The notes: generated by a model from the letters alone, not told the origin. Positions 21,312 through 30,773 are shown, counted from the first letter of the stretch. The stretch is DNA of 64,000 bases from Vibrio coralliirubri (GCF_024347375.1 NZ_AP025470.1:3162001-3226000); one strand, 5' to 3'. Numbers and translations: made by a program.

Positions 21312-23069
21312 CTATTCTTGAAACTTGTTTTCATCAGCAGGGACATTCAGTATTTGCAATGCACCCTTCATGATTTCAGAAAAAACGGGGGCAGCAACTG
21401 AACCGCCATAGTAAAGGTCACCTTGAGGCTCATTGACCACAACAACCAGCGCGACTCTTGGGTCACTAACCGGGGCAAAACCTGCAGTAATCGCAATGTA
21501 TTCGTCGCTGTATCCGCCAGCTTCAGCCTTACGAGAAGTACCCGTTTTTGCTGCAACTCGGTAACCAGGAACAGCCGCTCTTGTTGCTGTGCCGCCTTTT
21601 TGAGTCACCCCTTCGAGCATATTCAAAACCAGTTCAGCGTTCTCGCGCTTGATGATCTGCTTAGAAAAGTCTTGGTCGTTACTCTTAATAATATGAATCG
21701 GTTCATACATGCCTTTGTTGGCTAGCGTCGCATACGCGTGGGCCAACTGCATCGGTGTCACAGACAAACCGTAACCGAATGATAATGTTGCAATTTCAAA
21801 CTTAGACCAGCGACGACGATTCGGGAAAATACCGCTCGTTTCACCGATTAAGTTCAGCCCTGACATTTCGCCCAGACCAACAGAACTGTACATCCCAAGC
21901 AGGGCTTCTAAAGGCATGTTAAGTGCCAACTTCGCCACACCGATGTTACTCGACTTCTTGAGGATCAGCGCTAAATCAGCCTTACCGACTTTAGAAGAGT
22001 CTCGCACACGACTACCACCGATCTGCATGATGCCGTTGCCAGTATCAATAACGATATCTGGATCTGCCGTGCCGTTCTCTAGCGCCGCCAAAACCACAAA
22101 AGGTTTCACGGTAGAGCCGGGCTCCATCGCATCGGTAAGTACGCGGTTACGCATCTTAAAGCTTTGTAAGTCAGCACGATTGTTCGGGTTATAAGAAGGC
22201 GCATTAACCATCGCCAACACAGCGCCGGTTTTTACATCCAGCAAAATCGCAGAGCCAGAAGTCGCCTTATGATCGGCCACCGCCTGTTTAATCGCTCGGT
22301 AGGCGATCGCTTGTAATCGTTGATCGATCGTTAGCTCGAGAGGCTTGCCTTCTTCACGCTCTTCTAAAGCAATGTTTTCAACAACACGTCCGTAGCGGTC
22401 TTTACGAATCGTTCGCTTACCCGCCTCGCCAGTAAGCCACTTGTCATAGCTGCGCTCAACGCCTTCTAGGCCGTGTCCATCAATACCGGTCACACCGATA
22501 AGGTGCGCACTGACTTCGCCTGCAGGATAGTAACGTCGAGATTCCGCTTTCAGGCCAACACCCACCAGCTTAAGCTCACGGATATACTTAGCCATTGCAG
22601 GGCTAACTTGTCTTTGCAGGTAAATAAATCGACGGGATTTGTTGCTAGAGATCTTGTCGATCATCGATTGTCGCTCTAAGCCAAGTACATCGGCTAACGC
22701 GTACCAACGATCAATTTGGGCCATGCCGTTTTTATCGAAAATCGTTTTAGGATCGGCCCATACCGCTTCAACTGGAACACTCACAGCAAGCGGCTCGCCA
22801 TTGCGGTCTGAAATAATACCGCGAGCAGAAGGAATTGCCTTAACACGTACTGAGCGAAGGTCGCCCTGACGAATTAAGTTATCTGGTTCAATGATTTGGA
22901 TGTAAGCCACACGACCAACCAGTGCAGCAAAGGCAAGAAACACGAAAGCAATAACGACGTTGAAACGCCATTTAATAAGAATTGGATCCGAATCCTTTTC
23001 GCTCTTCACTCGCTCTTTCGTTGGTTTCTTAACGGCTTTTGCGGGTGCTTTTTCCTTTTTACCGGTCAT
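21312..23069 (-). CDS. ftsI: Septal peptidoglycan transpeptidase FtsI (PBP3)
   Basis: FtsI cross-links septal peptidoglycan and is a target of beta-lactams. The 585-residue product has a charged cytoplasmic N-terminus, one membrane segment at about residues 34-56, a pedestal domain, and the transpeptidase domain with the three active-site motifs: SxxK in MEPGSTVKPF, SxN in KKSSNIGVAK and KTG in VAAKTGTSRKA. Its ATG overlaps the ftsL stop by four bases. No atypical insertion is evident. Confidence 0.98.
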   Translation of the reverse strand: MTGKKEKAPAKAVKKPTKERVKSEKDSDPILIKWRFNVVIAFVFLAFAALVGRVAYIQIIEPDNLIRQGDLRSVRVKAIPSARGIISDRNGEPLAVSVPVEAVWADPKTIFDKNGMAQIDRWYALADVLGLERQSMIDKISSNKSRRFIYLQRQVSPAMAKYIRELKLVGVGLKAESRRYYPAGEVSAHLIGVTGIDGHGLEGVERSYDKWLTGEAGKRTIRKDRYGRVVENIALEEREEGKPLELTIDQRLQAIAYRAIKQAVADHKATSGSAILLDVKTGAVLAMVNAPSYNPNNRADLQSFKMRNRVLTDAMEPGSTVKPFVVLAALENGTADPDIVIDTGNGIMQIGGSRVRDSSKVGKADLALILKKSSNIGVAKLALNMPLEALLGMYSSVGLGEMSGLNLIGETSGIFPNRRRWSKFEIATLSFGYGLSVTPMQLAHAYATLANKGMYEPIHIIKSNDQDFSKQIIKRENAELVLNMLEGVTQKGGTATRAAVPGYRVAAKTGTSRKAEAGGYSDEYIAITAGFAPVSDPRVALVVVVNEPQGDLYYGGSVAAPVFSEIMKGALQILNVPADENKFQE

Positions 23070-23383
23070 TTCAGTGTGATCACAACTTCTTTTTCAGAGT
23101 CTGGACGTTTCATGTCTAGCTCTCTTTTTGCCGATGCTTGAACGCGACTATGTTCAGCCAGAGCCGTCTCTTCAAGCATTAAATTTCGCCACTCATCATC
23201 AAGCTGTTCTCGCTCCACCAACGCCGTGTCTTTTTGCGTGATCGCCTGACGTGACATATGTGTCGTAAGAACGACCCCCATCGCACTCGCAAAGATACAG
23301 ATCAGAAGCATCAATGGGACCTTGCCCACTGAGATCAAATCAAAAAATATTATCTTGGCTAAGTTAGGTTTGGAGGTCTTCAT
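23066..23383 (-). CDS. ftsL: Cell division protein FtsL
   Basis: FtsL is a small bitopic divisome protein that forms a complex with FtsQ and FtsB and activates FtsWI. The 105-residue product has one membrane segment at about residues 21-41 followed by a periplasmic coiled-coil stretch rich in Glu, Leu and Arg. Sequence conservation in this family is weak, so the call rests on size, topology and position between rsmH (3-base gap) and ftsI (4-base overlap). Confidence 0.95.
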   Translation of the reverse strand: MKTSKPNLAKIIFFDLISVGKVPLMLLICIFASAMGVVLTTHMSRQAITQKDTALVEREQLDDEWRNLMLEETALAEHSRVQASAKRELDMKRPDSEKEVVITLK

Positions 23384-23386
23384 TGA

Positions 23387-24337
23387 CTATAGCTTTTCTG
23401 CGATTCGTAATACTGAGCTACGTGAACGAGTATTCTCATCCACTTCGCCTTTCGATGGTTTGATCGCTTTACCAACCGGCTTAAGATCAGCACTGCCTAG
23501 CGCTTTGATCTGCTCTTCTGTTAGTGGCAGGCCATGTGGTACTTGCGGGCCTTGGCTCTCTTTACGGATAAAGCGCTTCACCATGCGGTCTTCAAGTGAG
23601 TGGAAGCTGATAACAGACAAACGGCCTTCAGGAGCAAGAATGCTTGCTGCGCCTTTCAGGGCTGTATCGATCTCTTCAAGTTCACTGTTGATGTAGATAC
23701 GGAATGCTTGGAAGGCACGTGTTGCTGGGTGCTTTTTCTCTTTGAAGCTTTTTGGAGCTACATCCGAGATAAGCTTAGCCAACTGACCAGTACGCGTTAG
23801 TGGTTCGTTCTCTTCATTCTCTTGATAAGCAATGATGCCTTTCGCGATACGACGAGCGTGTTTGTCTTCACCGAACTCACGAATAACCCATGTGATGTCA
23901 TCAAGATCGGCTTCAACTAACCACTGAGAGACAGGAATACCAGTTGTTGGGTCCATACGCATATCAAGCGGGCCGTCTTTCATGAAGCTAAAGCCACGCT
24001 CAGCGTCATCTAGCTGTGGTGAAGAAACACCTAGATCCAGTAAAACGCCATCCACTTGACCGACTAAGTCATAACGCTCTGCATATTCAGCCATACCTGA
24101 GAACGGGCCGTGAATAATCGTAAAACGAGGGTCATCAATCTTTTGCGCTTCTGCAATCGCTTGTGGATCGCGGTCGATACTAAAGAGTCGTCCATTCTCG
24201 CCCAGTTTAGACAGGATTGTACGGCTGTGACCACCACGGCCAAAAGTACCATCGATGTAGGTACCGTCAGGTTTGATCGCAAGTCCGTCAATAGATTCGT
24301 TAAGCAATACTGAAATATGTTTGAATGCTTCTGTCAT
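23387..24337 (-). CDS. rsmH: 16S rRNA (cytosine1402-N4)-methyltransferase
   Basis: RsmH (MraW) methylates the N4 of C1402 in the 16S rRNA decoding site. The 316-residue product starts [19 protein letters not shown] and shows the SAM-binding loop [16 protein letters not shown] and the [20 protein letters not shown] motif. RsmI, which methylates the same nucleotide on its ribose, is encoded nearby at 25182-26048. It is the first gene of the dcw run here: mraZ, which precedes it in many bacteria, is not between it and rnpB. Confidence 0.98.
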   Translation of the reverse strand: MTEAFKHISVLLNESIDGLAIKPDGTYIDGTFGRGGHSRTILSKLGENGRLFSIDRDPQAIAEAQKIDDPRFTIIHGPFSGMAEYAERYDLVGQVDGVLLDLGVSSPQLDDAERGFSFMKDGPLDMRMDPTTGIPVSQWLVEADLDDITWVIREFGEDKHARRIAKGIIAYQENEENEPLTRTGQLAKLISDVAPKSFKEKKHPATRAFQAFRIYINSELEEIDTALKGAASILAPEGRLSVISFHSLEDRMVKRFIRKESQGPQVPHGLPLTEEQIKALGSADLKPVGKAIKPSKGEVDENTRSRSSVLRIAEKL

Positions 24338-24434
24338 AGTCTTCTCAGTGAGTGGATTGAGCCATTAGTTCGGCAATAATTTGTTCTATTAGCGTTTTAG
24401 TGTACTGATTTCACGCCGTATCTCCACCATATTG

Positions 24435-24463
24435 TGTATAGGCTTTGGGAATTTTTGACCCAA
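24435..24463 (-). promoter_or_regulatory. Possible promoter of the dcw cluster
   Basis: On the minus strand: TTGGGT (24458-24463), 17-base spacer, TATACA (24435-24440), about 100 bases upstream of rsmH and after the rnpB terminator. The -35 match is weak. The TGGG...CCCA arrangement overlapping it faintly recalls MraZ boxes, but mraZ is not here. Confidence 0.35.
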
Positions 24464-24521
24464 GCTCATATCAGGGTGAAGGATTCTAAGGAAATCTAAA
24501 TAATTTACGTCAATATAAAGC

Positions 24522-24560
24522 AAAAAACCCATCACTACCGTTAAGTAATGATGGGTTCTT
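24522..24560 (-). terminator. Intrinsic terminator of rnpB
   Basis: On the minus strand AACCCATCATTAC-ttaacg-GTAGTGATGGGTT forms a long near-perfect stem followed by a T-run. It starts a few bases after the predicted 3' end of RNase P RNA. Confidence 0.9.
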
Positions 24561-24565
24561 TATAT

Positions 24566-25006
24566 AGGTGGAGTTGACACATACGCCGGGTTCTGTTCCG
24601 CTTGCGCGGCGGTAACCATTCGTCTAGGCCTGCAATCGCTCACAGGCTCAAGCAATCTACCCGCCCCCATACGCGAGCAACGCAATGTGAGGGCCTATTT
24701 GATCTTGCTCCGGGTGGAGTTTACCTTGCTACGAACTGTTGCCAGTCGCACGGTGCGCTCTTACCGCACCCTTTCAGCCTTACCTGTGCCCCTTCCGAAG
24801 AAATGAGGCCATCGGCGGTCTTCTCTCTGCTGCACTTGTCGTGGGCTCGCGCCCCCCAGACGTTATCTGGCACCCTGCTCTATGGAGCCCGGACGTTCCT
24901 CCCCTCTACCAGTCTCCCGAAGGACTTCAACGTCAGTTTCCCGAAGGACCTCAACGTCAGTCTCCCGAAGGACATCAGCAAAGCAGCGATTACCCGTTCA
25001 ACTCCG
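24566..25006 (-). ncRNA. rnpB: RNase P RNA (type A), with tandem-repeat expansion near the 5' end
   Basis: This is the catalytic RNA that trims tRNA 5' ends. On the minus strand it begins CGGAGTTGAACGGGTAATCG, contains the universal core GAGGAACGTCCGGGCTCC and the late core CAGAACCCGGCGTATG, and ends near CAACTCCACCT. Its length is about 441 bases. Between the 5' strand and the core (the P3 region) lie nearly three copies of a 24-base repeat, each able to form a UUCG-capped hairpin. The 5' end is inferred from the promoter and from Vibrio homologues, so it may be a base or two off. Open frames over it are artefacts of the structured RNA. It lies between rsmI and rsmH on the same strand. Confidence 0.96.
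24911..24977 (-). repeat. 24-bp tandem repeat (about 2.8 copies) inside rnpB
   Basis: Units at 24911-24934, 24935-24958 and 24959-24977 (partial) share agt(c/t)tcccgaaggac followed by ttcaacgtc, ctcaacgtc or atca. On the RNA strand each unit contains GTCCTTCGGGARAC, a small stem with a C(UUCG)G tetraloop. The copies differ at only a few positions. Confidence 0.9.
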
Positions 25007-25013
25007 AGGGCGG

Positions 25014-25042
25014 ATTGTATAGAGATTAGGGTGCAGTGTCTA
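25014..25042 (-). promoter_or_regulatory. Promoter of rnpB
   Basis: On the minus strand: -35 TAGACA (25037-25042), 17-base spacer, -10 TACAAT (25014-25019). The start would fall at about 25007, right at the predicted RNA 5' end. Confidence 0.6.
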
Positions 25043-25181
25043 GCGAGATCACAAATATGGTGCAAACCTCTAAGCAACTGCGTGAATTTTACACAATTTA
25101 GACAAAAAAAGAGGAATGACGGCAATACCATCATTCCTCACAAGCTTTTCAATACAGGTTAGCTACTCTATAAAGAGGTTT

Positions 25182-26048
25182 CTAGTTATCTAGATGCTCT
25201 AAGCCCCATTTGTATAAAGCGTTCTTTTTCAGATTGTAGATTTCTGCCGTCATCGCCGCCGCTTTTTTAAGAGGCAGCTCTTTGGTTAGAATGCCTAGTG
25301 TGCGAGTCGCTTCGTCTGGCAATTCTGTGCTCGCTTCTTCACGGTGGCCGTGAATCAGTAACACCATCTCACCGCGTTTACGGTTCGCGTCTTCTTCAAT
25401 CCACTCAATAAGTTCACCCAGTGGCAACCCTTGGATGGTTTCGAAGGTTTTGGTTAGCTCACGCGCCAATACAACCTCACGGTCAGGGCCAAGAATCTCA
25501 AGCATATCTTGTAGAGAGTCTGAAATACGGTGTGGTGATTCATAGAAGATGCAGGTGCGCTCTGCTTTTGCGATCTCTAAGAACTTGTCTTTACGACCCT
25601 TGCTCTTTGGCGGTAAGAAGCCTTCAAAGCTGAAACGATCTGACGGTAAACCAGAAGCACTTAACGCGGTAATCACAGCACAAGCACCAGGAAGTGGCAC
25701 AACTCTCACACCCGCTTGACGACATTGTGAGACAAGATGGTAACCTGGGTCACTAATTAAAGGAGTACCCGCATCAGAGACTAATGCGATAGACTGACCT
25801 TCTAATAACCTTTCGACTAGAACTTGCGCTTTAGTTTGTTCATTATGATCATGTAAAGCGAACGTTCTGGTTGATATATTGAAGTGAGCAAGCAGCTTAC
25901 CCGTGTGGCGTGTGTCTTCGGCTGCAATAACATCGACACTTGATAAAATTTCAATTGCTCTTTGAGTGATATCTCCCAAATTTCCGATTGGGGTTGGCAC
26001 AATGTAGAGAGTTGGGCTCTCTGTGAGCAAGGTTTTGTTATCTGTCAT
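25182..26048 (-). CDS. rsmI: 16S rRNA (cytidine1402-2'-O)-methyltransferase
   Basis: RsmI methylates the ribose of C1402 in 16S rRNA, complementing RsmH. The 288-residue product is a tetrapyrrole-methylase-fold enzyme: it starts with [20 protein letters not shown], has the [12 protein letters not shown] segment and the SAM-binding [16 protein letters not shown] motif. It is divergent from lpoA with 61 bases between the start codons, as in E. coli (yraL/yraM). Downstream on the same strand comes rnpB with its own promoter. Confidence 0.97.
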   Translation of the reverse strand: MTDNKTLLTESPTLYIVPTPIGNLGDITQRAIEILSSVDVIAAEDTRHTGKLLAHFNISTRTFALHDHNEQTKAQVLVERLLEGQSIALVSDAGTPLISDPGYHLVSQCRQAGVRVVPLPGACAVITALSASGLPSDRFSFEGFLPPKSKGRKDKFLEIAKAERTCIFYESPHRISDSLQDMLEILGPDREVVLARELTKTFETIQGLPLGELIEWIEEDANRKRGEMVLLIHGHREEASTELPDEATRTLGILTKELPLKKAAAMTAEIYNLKKNALYKWGLEHLDN

Positions 26049-26109
26049 TTGTTTACCATCACTTCAACGATTAATATAGATACAAATTTATACGGAATTT
26101 AAAGAACTC

Positions 26110-27927
26110 ATGGCAACGATGAACCATAAGAGACTCAGTGTACCACGCTTACTAACTCCAATTGCATTAGCAATTACATTGGCGGCTTGTTCTTCAGGTC
26201 CTCAAGCACCAACGAGCGTTGATATTACACTAGATCCAGCGCAATCAACTGAAAGTTACATGATGCAGGCGGATAGTAGCAAAGGAAGTCTACAAAACGA
26301 CTGGTTAATCATGGCGCTTAAGGCTTCTGTGCAAGCTGGAAAAACCGATCAAGCAACTCTGCTGATCAAACGCTTAGCAAAACAAGAGCTGAGCGAAACG
26401 CAACAAGCGGAATGGCAATTAGCGCGCGCTCAACTGCTGGTGAATAACTCACAGCCTGAACAAGCTTATAGCCAACTGAACTTCCAGCCTTGGTGGAAAC
26501 TTCCGAACGAGCAGTGGAAAGATTATCACGAGCTACGCGCGAACATTTCTGAAATGCAAAGCGAGTATTTTGAAGCAAGCCGTGAGTTAGTTCTTTATTC
26601 AGAATATCTAGACGCTGACGACGAGCTACAACAGCAAGCTGCTGACCGTATTTGGCAGAACCTAAATAGCTACTCTCAATATGAGATTCTAGAGCTTAAG
26701 ACGTCGCCTACAGAAGACGTTCTTGCAGGTTGGTTACAGCTGGCGATTTACATGAAGACGCTGAATTCAAACCTTCCAAACCTGCAGGAAACCCTGTCTG
26801 ATTGGCTAGCAGAGAATCCTCAGCACCCAGCAGCGACATACACACCTCAGGCGATCACTGACATCTTGGCGCTAGAGATCAGCAAGCCAACCAGCACTGC
26901 ACTATTACTGCCTCTAACCGGTAAATACGGTAAGCAAGCACAACTTGTACGTGACGGTTTCATCTTTGCGATGATGAATGACAAAGAGCGTGAAGAAGAT
27001 GCAACGCTGACGGTAATGGATACCAACGTGCAAAGTGCCGCTGAGATTAAAGCGACATTGGAAGAGAACAACGTTGATTTCATCGTTGGCCCGCTGATTA
27101 AGAGCAACATCACTAAGCTTCAGCAAGCACAGAAAAACCACGAGAACTCGATTCCAGCTTTAGCTCTGAACATTCCAACGCAACTAGAACCAGATACCAA
27201 CATTTGTTATCTCGCTCTATCGCCAGAGCAAGAAGTCGCTCAGGCAGCGAAACACCTATTTGCTCAAGGCTACAAGTATCCGCTTATCCTTGCGCCAAGA
27301 GGACGTTTAGGTGAGCGTGTTGAGCAAGCGTTTAAAGAAGAGTGGAAAAAATACAGCAGCAACGATGTGGCTATCAGCTTGTTCTCTGACAAACGCCAAC
27401 TGCAACGCAATGTGAATCAGGTATTCGGCTTGCAAGAGAGCCAACAGCGTATCGCTCAAATGGACGGGTTACTGAACCTAGACCTAGAAACCGAGCCACG
27501 CAGCCGTCGCGATATCGATTCTGTCTACATTGTGGCTAAGAACTCAGAGCTAACACTAATCAAACCCTTCATTGAAGTTGCAATTAACCCAGATGCGAGC
27601 CAACCCGCTCTTTTCTCAAACTCACGCAGCAACAGCGGTGATAAGCAGTATGAAGACCTAACCGGTGTGTTCTACAGCGATATTCCACTATTGGTTGAGA
27701 ATAAAAACGAGCTTAATAAAGAGCTAAACGACCTATGGCCTGCACACTCAAACGGTCAAAAGCGTCTGCAAGCACTGGGAATGGATGCATACTACCTAAT
27801 GGATGCACTACCACAGATGAAAGCCGTGCAGGGTTACAGCATTCCAGGTGAAACGGGTATGTTAACCATCGATAACAACTGTGTGGTTCAACGTGAAATC
27901 AGCTGGGCAGAGCATGGGGCTTTTTAG
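26110..27927 (+). CDS. lpoA: Outer-membrane lipoprotein LpoA, activator of PBP1A
   Basis: LpoA is a lipoprotein that spans the periplasm and activates the peptidoglycan synthase PBP1A. The 605-residue product has a signal peptide with lipobox LAAC (Cys27), a helical TPR-like N-terminal domain (about 40-250) and a C-terminal periplasmic-binding-protein-like domain starting at TSTALLLPLTGKYGKQAQLV. A second in-frame ATG three codons downstream is a possible start. The 3' end overlaps yraN. The cluster lpoA-yraN-diaA-dolP is the same as in E. coli (yraM-N-O-P). Confidence 0.95.
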   Translation: MATMNHKRLSVPRLLTPIALAITLAACSSGPQAPTSVDITLDPAQSTESYMMQADSSKGSLQNDWLIMALKASVQAGKTDQATLLIKRLAKQELSETQQAEWQLARAQLLVNNSQPEQAYSQLNFQPWWKLPNEQWKDYHELRANISEMQSEYFEASRELVLYSEYLDADDELQQQAADRIWQNLNSYSQYEILELKTSPTEDVLAGWLQLAIYMKTLNSNLPNLQETLSDWLAENPQHPAATYTPQAITDILALEISKPTSTALLLPLTGKYGKQAQLVRDGFIFAMMNDKEREEDATLTVMDTNVQSAAEIKATLEENNVDFIVGPLIKSNITKLQQAQKNHENSIPALALNIPTQLEPDTNICYLALSPEQEVAQAAKHLFAQGYKYPLILAPRGRLGERVEQAFKEEWKKYSSNDVAISLFSDKRQLQRNVNQVFGLQESQQRIAQMDGLLNLDLETEPRSRRDIDSVYIVAKNSELTLIKPFIEVAINPDASQPALFSNSRSNSGDKQYEDLTGVFYSDIPLLVENKNELNKELNDLWPAHSNGQKRLQALGMDAYYLMDALPQMKAVQGYSIPGETGMLTIDNNCVVQREISWAEHGAF

Positions 27928-28312
27928 CCGAAAGTTCCTATCCAAACCAAGTATCACCCACAAGCAAGTGGGTGATAAATATGAGACCGTGGCAAAATCT
28001 TATCTGATTAACCACGGTTTATCGTTAATAGAACAAAACTTCATAGCAAAATGTGGCGAGATTGATCTTATAATGCGCCATAACAATACGGTTGTGTTTG
28101 CTGAGGTAAAATACCGCAAGCAAACCCGCTACGGACATGCCGCTGAAATGGTGACTGCCAAGAAGTCACAGAAACTGCTCAAAACAGCCAATGTTTGGCT
28201 TATGCAGCAAGGCCTGTCGGTGCACTCTACAGATTTCAGGTTTGATATTGTTGCCATTGAAGGGCCGAATGACACTATCGACTGGATTCAAAACGCGATT
28301 ACCCAAGGATAA
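27914..28312 (+). CDS. yraN: UPF0102 family protein YraN (endonuclease-like fold)
   Basis: A small protein of the UPF0102 family, with a predicted Holliday-junction-resolvase-like nuclease fold but no firmly established role. I start at ATG 27914 ([10 protein letters not shown]), giving 132 residues and overlapping the end of lpoA by 14 bases; a longer frame begins at 27881 but adds unconserved residues. The nuclease-like core appears as [20 protein letters not shown] followed by VKYRK, with the Glu-Asp-Glu-x-Lys pattern expected for the family. It is two bases from diaA, so the genes are co-transcribed. Confidence 0.9.
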   Translation: MGLFSRKFLSKPSITHKQVGDKYETVAKSYLINHGLSLIEQNFIAKCGEIDLIMRHNNTVVFAEVKYRKQTRYGHAAEMVTAKKSQKLLKTANVWLMQQGLSVHSTDFRFDIVAIEGPNDTIDWIQNAITQG

Positions 28313-28314
28313 AC

Positions 28315-28905
28315 ATGCTAGACAGCATTAAAGAAAGTTTCACAGAAAGTATTCAAATCCAAATTGCGGCTGCAGAAGCTCTGCCTGACGCAATCACGCA
28401 TGCCGCTCAAGCAATGGTTGCGACCTTGCTTAACGGAAACAAAATTCTTTGTTGTGGTAATGGTGGTTCGGCGTCGAATGCTCAGCAATTTGTATCGTGC
28501 CTACTCAACCGATTTGAAACAGAGCGCCCTAGCCTTCCAGCAATGGCACTCACAGCAGACAACACCACGCTAACGGCTGTGGCTAACGACTACCACTATG
28601 AAGAGATCTTCTCTAAGCAGGTGCGTGCATTCGGTCAAACTGGCGATATTCTGTTGGCTATCTCGACTAGCGGTAACAGCAAGAACATCATCAAGGCAAT
28701 GGAAGCGGCGGTAACTCGCGACATGACAATCATCGCCTTTACCGGTAAAGATGGTGGTGAGATGGCAGGTTTGCTTGGTGAACACGATGTAGAGATTCGT
28801 ATCCCTTCACACCGTACAGCGCGCATTCATGAAGTACACATGGTGACACTACACTGCCTATGTGACCTAATCGATCAAGTACTCTTCCCTGCTCACGAAG
28901 AGTGA
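28315..28905 (+). CDS. diaA: DnaA initiator-associating protein DiaA (SIS domain)
   Basis: DiaA is a tetrameric SIS-domain protein that binds DnaA and helps timely initiation at oriC in E. coli. The 196-residue product shows the SIS features [20 protein letters not shown] and [20 protein letters not shown]. It is closely related to phosphoheptose isomerase GmhA, with which it is often confused. Its place between yraN and dolP identifies it as DiaA rather than GmhA. Confidence 0.9.
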   Translation: MLDSIKESFTESIQIQIAAAEALPDAITHAAQAMVATLLNGNKILCCGNGGSASNAQQFVSCLLNRFETERPSLPAMALTADNTTLTAVANDYHYEEIFSKQVRAFGQTGDILLAISTSGNSKNIIKAMEAAVTRDMTIIAFTGKDGGEMAGLLGEHDVEIRIPSHRTARIHEVHMVTLHCLCDLIDQVLFPAHEE

Positions 28906-28921
28906 TATACGGAGCATCACA

Positions 28922-29527
28922 ATGAAATCATTAACCTCTATGAGGCTGTTTAAGCTGATTAGTGTTTCGCTACTTACACTGTCTCTGTCTGGTTGTGCTG
29001 GCATTTTCATTGCTGGTGCTGCAACCACTGCAAACCTAGTCACGGATACACGAACAACCAAAGAGATTTGGAACGACAACAACATCGAATTTGAAGTTGC
29101 AGCGATTACCAATAAACAACCATTCCGTGGCAACGTACGTGTCACCGCAAGCTCTTACCGAGGTTCTGTGGTACTGATGGGCCAAGCAACCACAGATTCA
29201 GAACGTCGCGCTTTTGAAAACCAAGCCAAAGAAGTGGCTGGCGTTGAGAGCATCCACAACCAGGTTCGAGTGAAAGAGCCATTGTCTGTGAGTGCGATCA
29301 GTAAAGACAGCTGGATTACCACTAAGGTGAAATCAGCTCTACTTGCTAATTCTGAGCTTAACGGTATCAAAGTAAAAGTGATTACTGAGGATTCTGAAGT
29401 ATTCCTGCTTGGCCTCGTCACTCGAGAGCATGCTGATATCGCGACAGAAGTTGCGCGTAATATCTCTGGCGTAAAACAGGTCATTCGAGCATTTGAATAT
29501 GGTGAAGAAGAGACAGCTGTTAACTAG
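28922..29527 (+). CDS. dolP: Outer-membrane lipoprotein DolP (two BON domains)
   Basis: DolP (YraP) is an outer-membrane lipoprotein at division sites that supports membrane integrity and BAM function. The 201-residue product has a signal peptide ending in lipobox LSGC (Cys25; an inner ATG at codon 7 is an alternative start). Two BON domains follow, at about residues 55-120 and 130-195, each with the GxVxLxG-type core (SVVLMGQATT and EVFLLGLVTR). It is the last gene of the lpoA cluster and is followed by a strong terminator. In E. coli it belongs to the sigma-E regulon; I see no separate sigma-E promoter here. Confidence 0.93.
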   Translation: MKSLTSMRLFKLISVSLLTLSLSGCAGIFIAGAATTANLVTDTRTTKEIWNDNNIEFEVAAITNKQPFRGNVRVTASSYRGSVVLMGQATTDSERRAFENQAKEVAGVESIHNQVRVKEPLSVSAISKDSWITTKVKSALLANSELNGIKVKVITEDSEVFLLGLVTREHADIATEVARNISGVKQVIRAFEYGEEETAVN

Positions 29528-29566
29528 ACTAAAGCCAGTTAATTGAATGCTATATAGCAGAAAAGA

Positions 29567-29596
29567 AAAAGCAGCGACGAGTCGCTGCTTTTTTAT
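29567..29596. terminator. Bidirectional terminator between dolP and sspB
   Basis: AAAAAGCAGCGACGAGTCGC followed by TGCTTTTTT: a perfect stem flanked by A-run and T-run, placed between convergent genes. Confidence 0.92.
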
Positions 29597-29618
29597 TTGG
29601 TTCGTTATTTAACTAACG

Positions 29619-30113
29619 TTATTTGATAACACGAAGGCTTGGGCGACCTTTCGCTGGACGAGGTGGCTCAGGATCTGAGTCAGGCTCTTCAGCATCTACC
29701 TCTGCCGTTGCTACGCTCAAAGATGGGCCTTTTTCTGGTTCTTCAAAAGGACTTTCTTCAATCCCTTCTTCAAACGCTTCCATGTAAGCCTCTTCAGGTT
29801 CAAACATGGTACCAGCACCATTTTCACGAGCATAAATCGCTTGTACTGCGTAAAGCGGAACGATCACAGAGTGTGGACGACCACTAAAGCGAGCACTAAA
29901 CGTCACAGCTTCGTTACCCAGTTCAAGTTGTCCAACCGCACGAGGCGCGATGTTCAGAATGATCTGACCATCTTGAACAAACTCTTCTGGAACTCGCACG
30001 CCCGGTAATGTTGCTTCAACAACAAGGTGTGGAGTTAGTTCGTTATCAACCAGCCACTCATAAAATGCACGAAGCATGTATGGTCGGCGTGGAGTCATAT
30101 TAGAAATATCCAT
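29619..30113 (-). CDS. sspB: ClpXP protease specificity-enhancing factor SspB
   Basis: SspB delivers ssrA-tagged proteins to ClpXP. The 164-residue product has the N-terminal substrate-binding domain (MTPRRPYMLRAFYEWLVDN; VPLYAVQAIYARENGAG), a long acidic linker rich in Glu, Asp and Pro (about 105-150), and the short conserved C-terminal ClpX-docking tail KGRPSLRVIK. It follows sspA after six bases in the standard sspAB operon. Confidence 0.97.
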   Translation of the reverse strand: MDISNMTPRRPYMLRAFYEWLVDNELTPHLVVEATLPGVRVPEEFVQDGQIILNIAPRAVGQLELGNEAVTFSARFSGRPHSVIVPLYAVQAIYARENGAGTMFEPEEAYMEAFEEGIEESPFEEPEKGPSLSVATAEVDAEEPDSDPEPPRPAKGRPSLRVIK

Positions 30114-30119
30114 AAACGC

Positions 30120-30755
30120 TTAGCGAACGAGTCGCATCTCACGCTCAGCTTCAGTTAGAGAAGCTAGGAATGAATCACGTTCGAATACGCGGTTCATGTA
30201 AATCTTAAGCTCTTTAGAACCAGGACCAATTAGTTCGATACCAAGCTCAGGTAAACGCCATAGTAGCGGAGCTAGGTAACAATCAATTAGGCTAAACTCT
30301 TCGCTCATGAAGTATTCATACTCAGCGAAGATAGGAGCAAGAGTCAGTAGGTCGTTGCGCAGTTTAACGCGAGCTGCTTCAGATTCTTCAGCGTTGCCTT
30401 TAACGATCTTCTCTGCAACTGAATACCAGTTACGCTCAATGCGGTACATCATTAGACGGCTGTTACCACGAGCAACCGGGTATACAGGCATCAACGGTGG
30501 ATGAGGGAAACGCTCATCTAGGTATTCCATGATGATCTTTGAGTCATATAGAGCAAGCTCACGATCAACAAGAGTAGGTACTGATTTGTACGGGTTCAGT
30601 TCAACAAGCTCTGCTGGTAGATTTTTTTCATCAACCAACTCAACTTCAACACTTACGCCTTTTTCAGCAAGAACGATGCGCACCTGATGGCTATACATAT
30701 CAGAAGCACTTGAGAAAAGAGTCATTACAGAACGTTTATTGGCAGCTACAGCCAT
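30120..30755 (-). CDS. sspA: Stringent starvation protein A (RNA polymerase-associated)
   Basis: SspA has a glutathione-S-transferase fold, binds RNA polymerase and affects stationary-phase and acid responses; it lacks transferase activity in E. coli. The 211-residue product starts MAVAANKRSVMTLFSSASDM, has the thioredoxin-like segment NPYKSVPTLVDRELALYDSK and the C-terminal all-helical domain. It heads sspAB. An extended -10 promoter lies upstream, with a terminator-like hairpin between it and the gene. Confidence 0.97.
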   Translation of the reverse strand: MAVAANKRSVMTLFSSASDMYSHQVRIVLAEKGVSVEVELVDEKNLPAELVELNPYKSVPTLVDRELALYDSKIIMEYLDERFPHPPLMPVYPVARGNSRLMMYRIERNWYSVAEKIVKGNAEESEAARVKLRNDLLTLAPIFAEYEYFMSEEFSLIDCYLAPLLWRLPELGIELIGPGSKELKIYMNRVFERDSFLASLTEAEREMRLVR

Positions 30756-30773
30756 GGAGCCCTCCAGTACACT

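Noticed and set aside
24602..25162. Open reading frames on both strands over 24602-25162 (up to 186 codons)
   Set aside because: They lie on the RNase P RNA gene; the conserved RNA core and terminator explain the sequence, and the predicted proteins are low-complexity repeats from the hairpin units.
28315..28905. Phosphoheptose isomerase GmhA
   Set aside because: The SIS fold fits both, but the position between yraN and dolP and the overall sequence fit DiaA.
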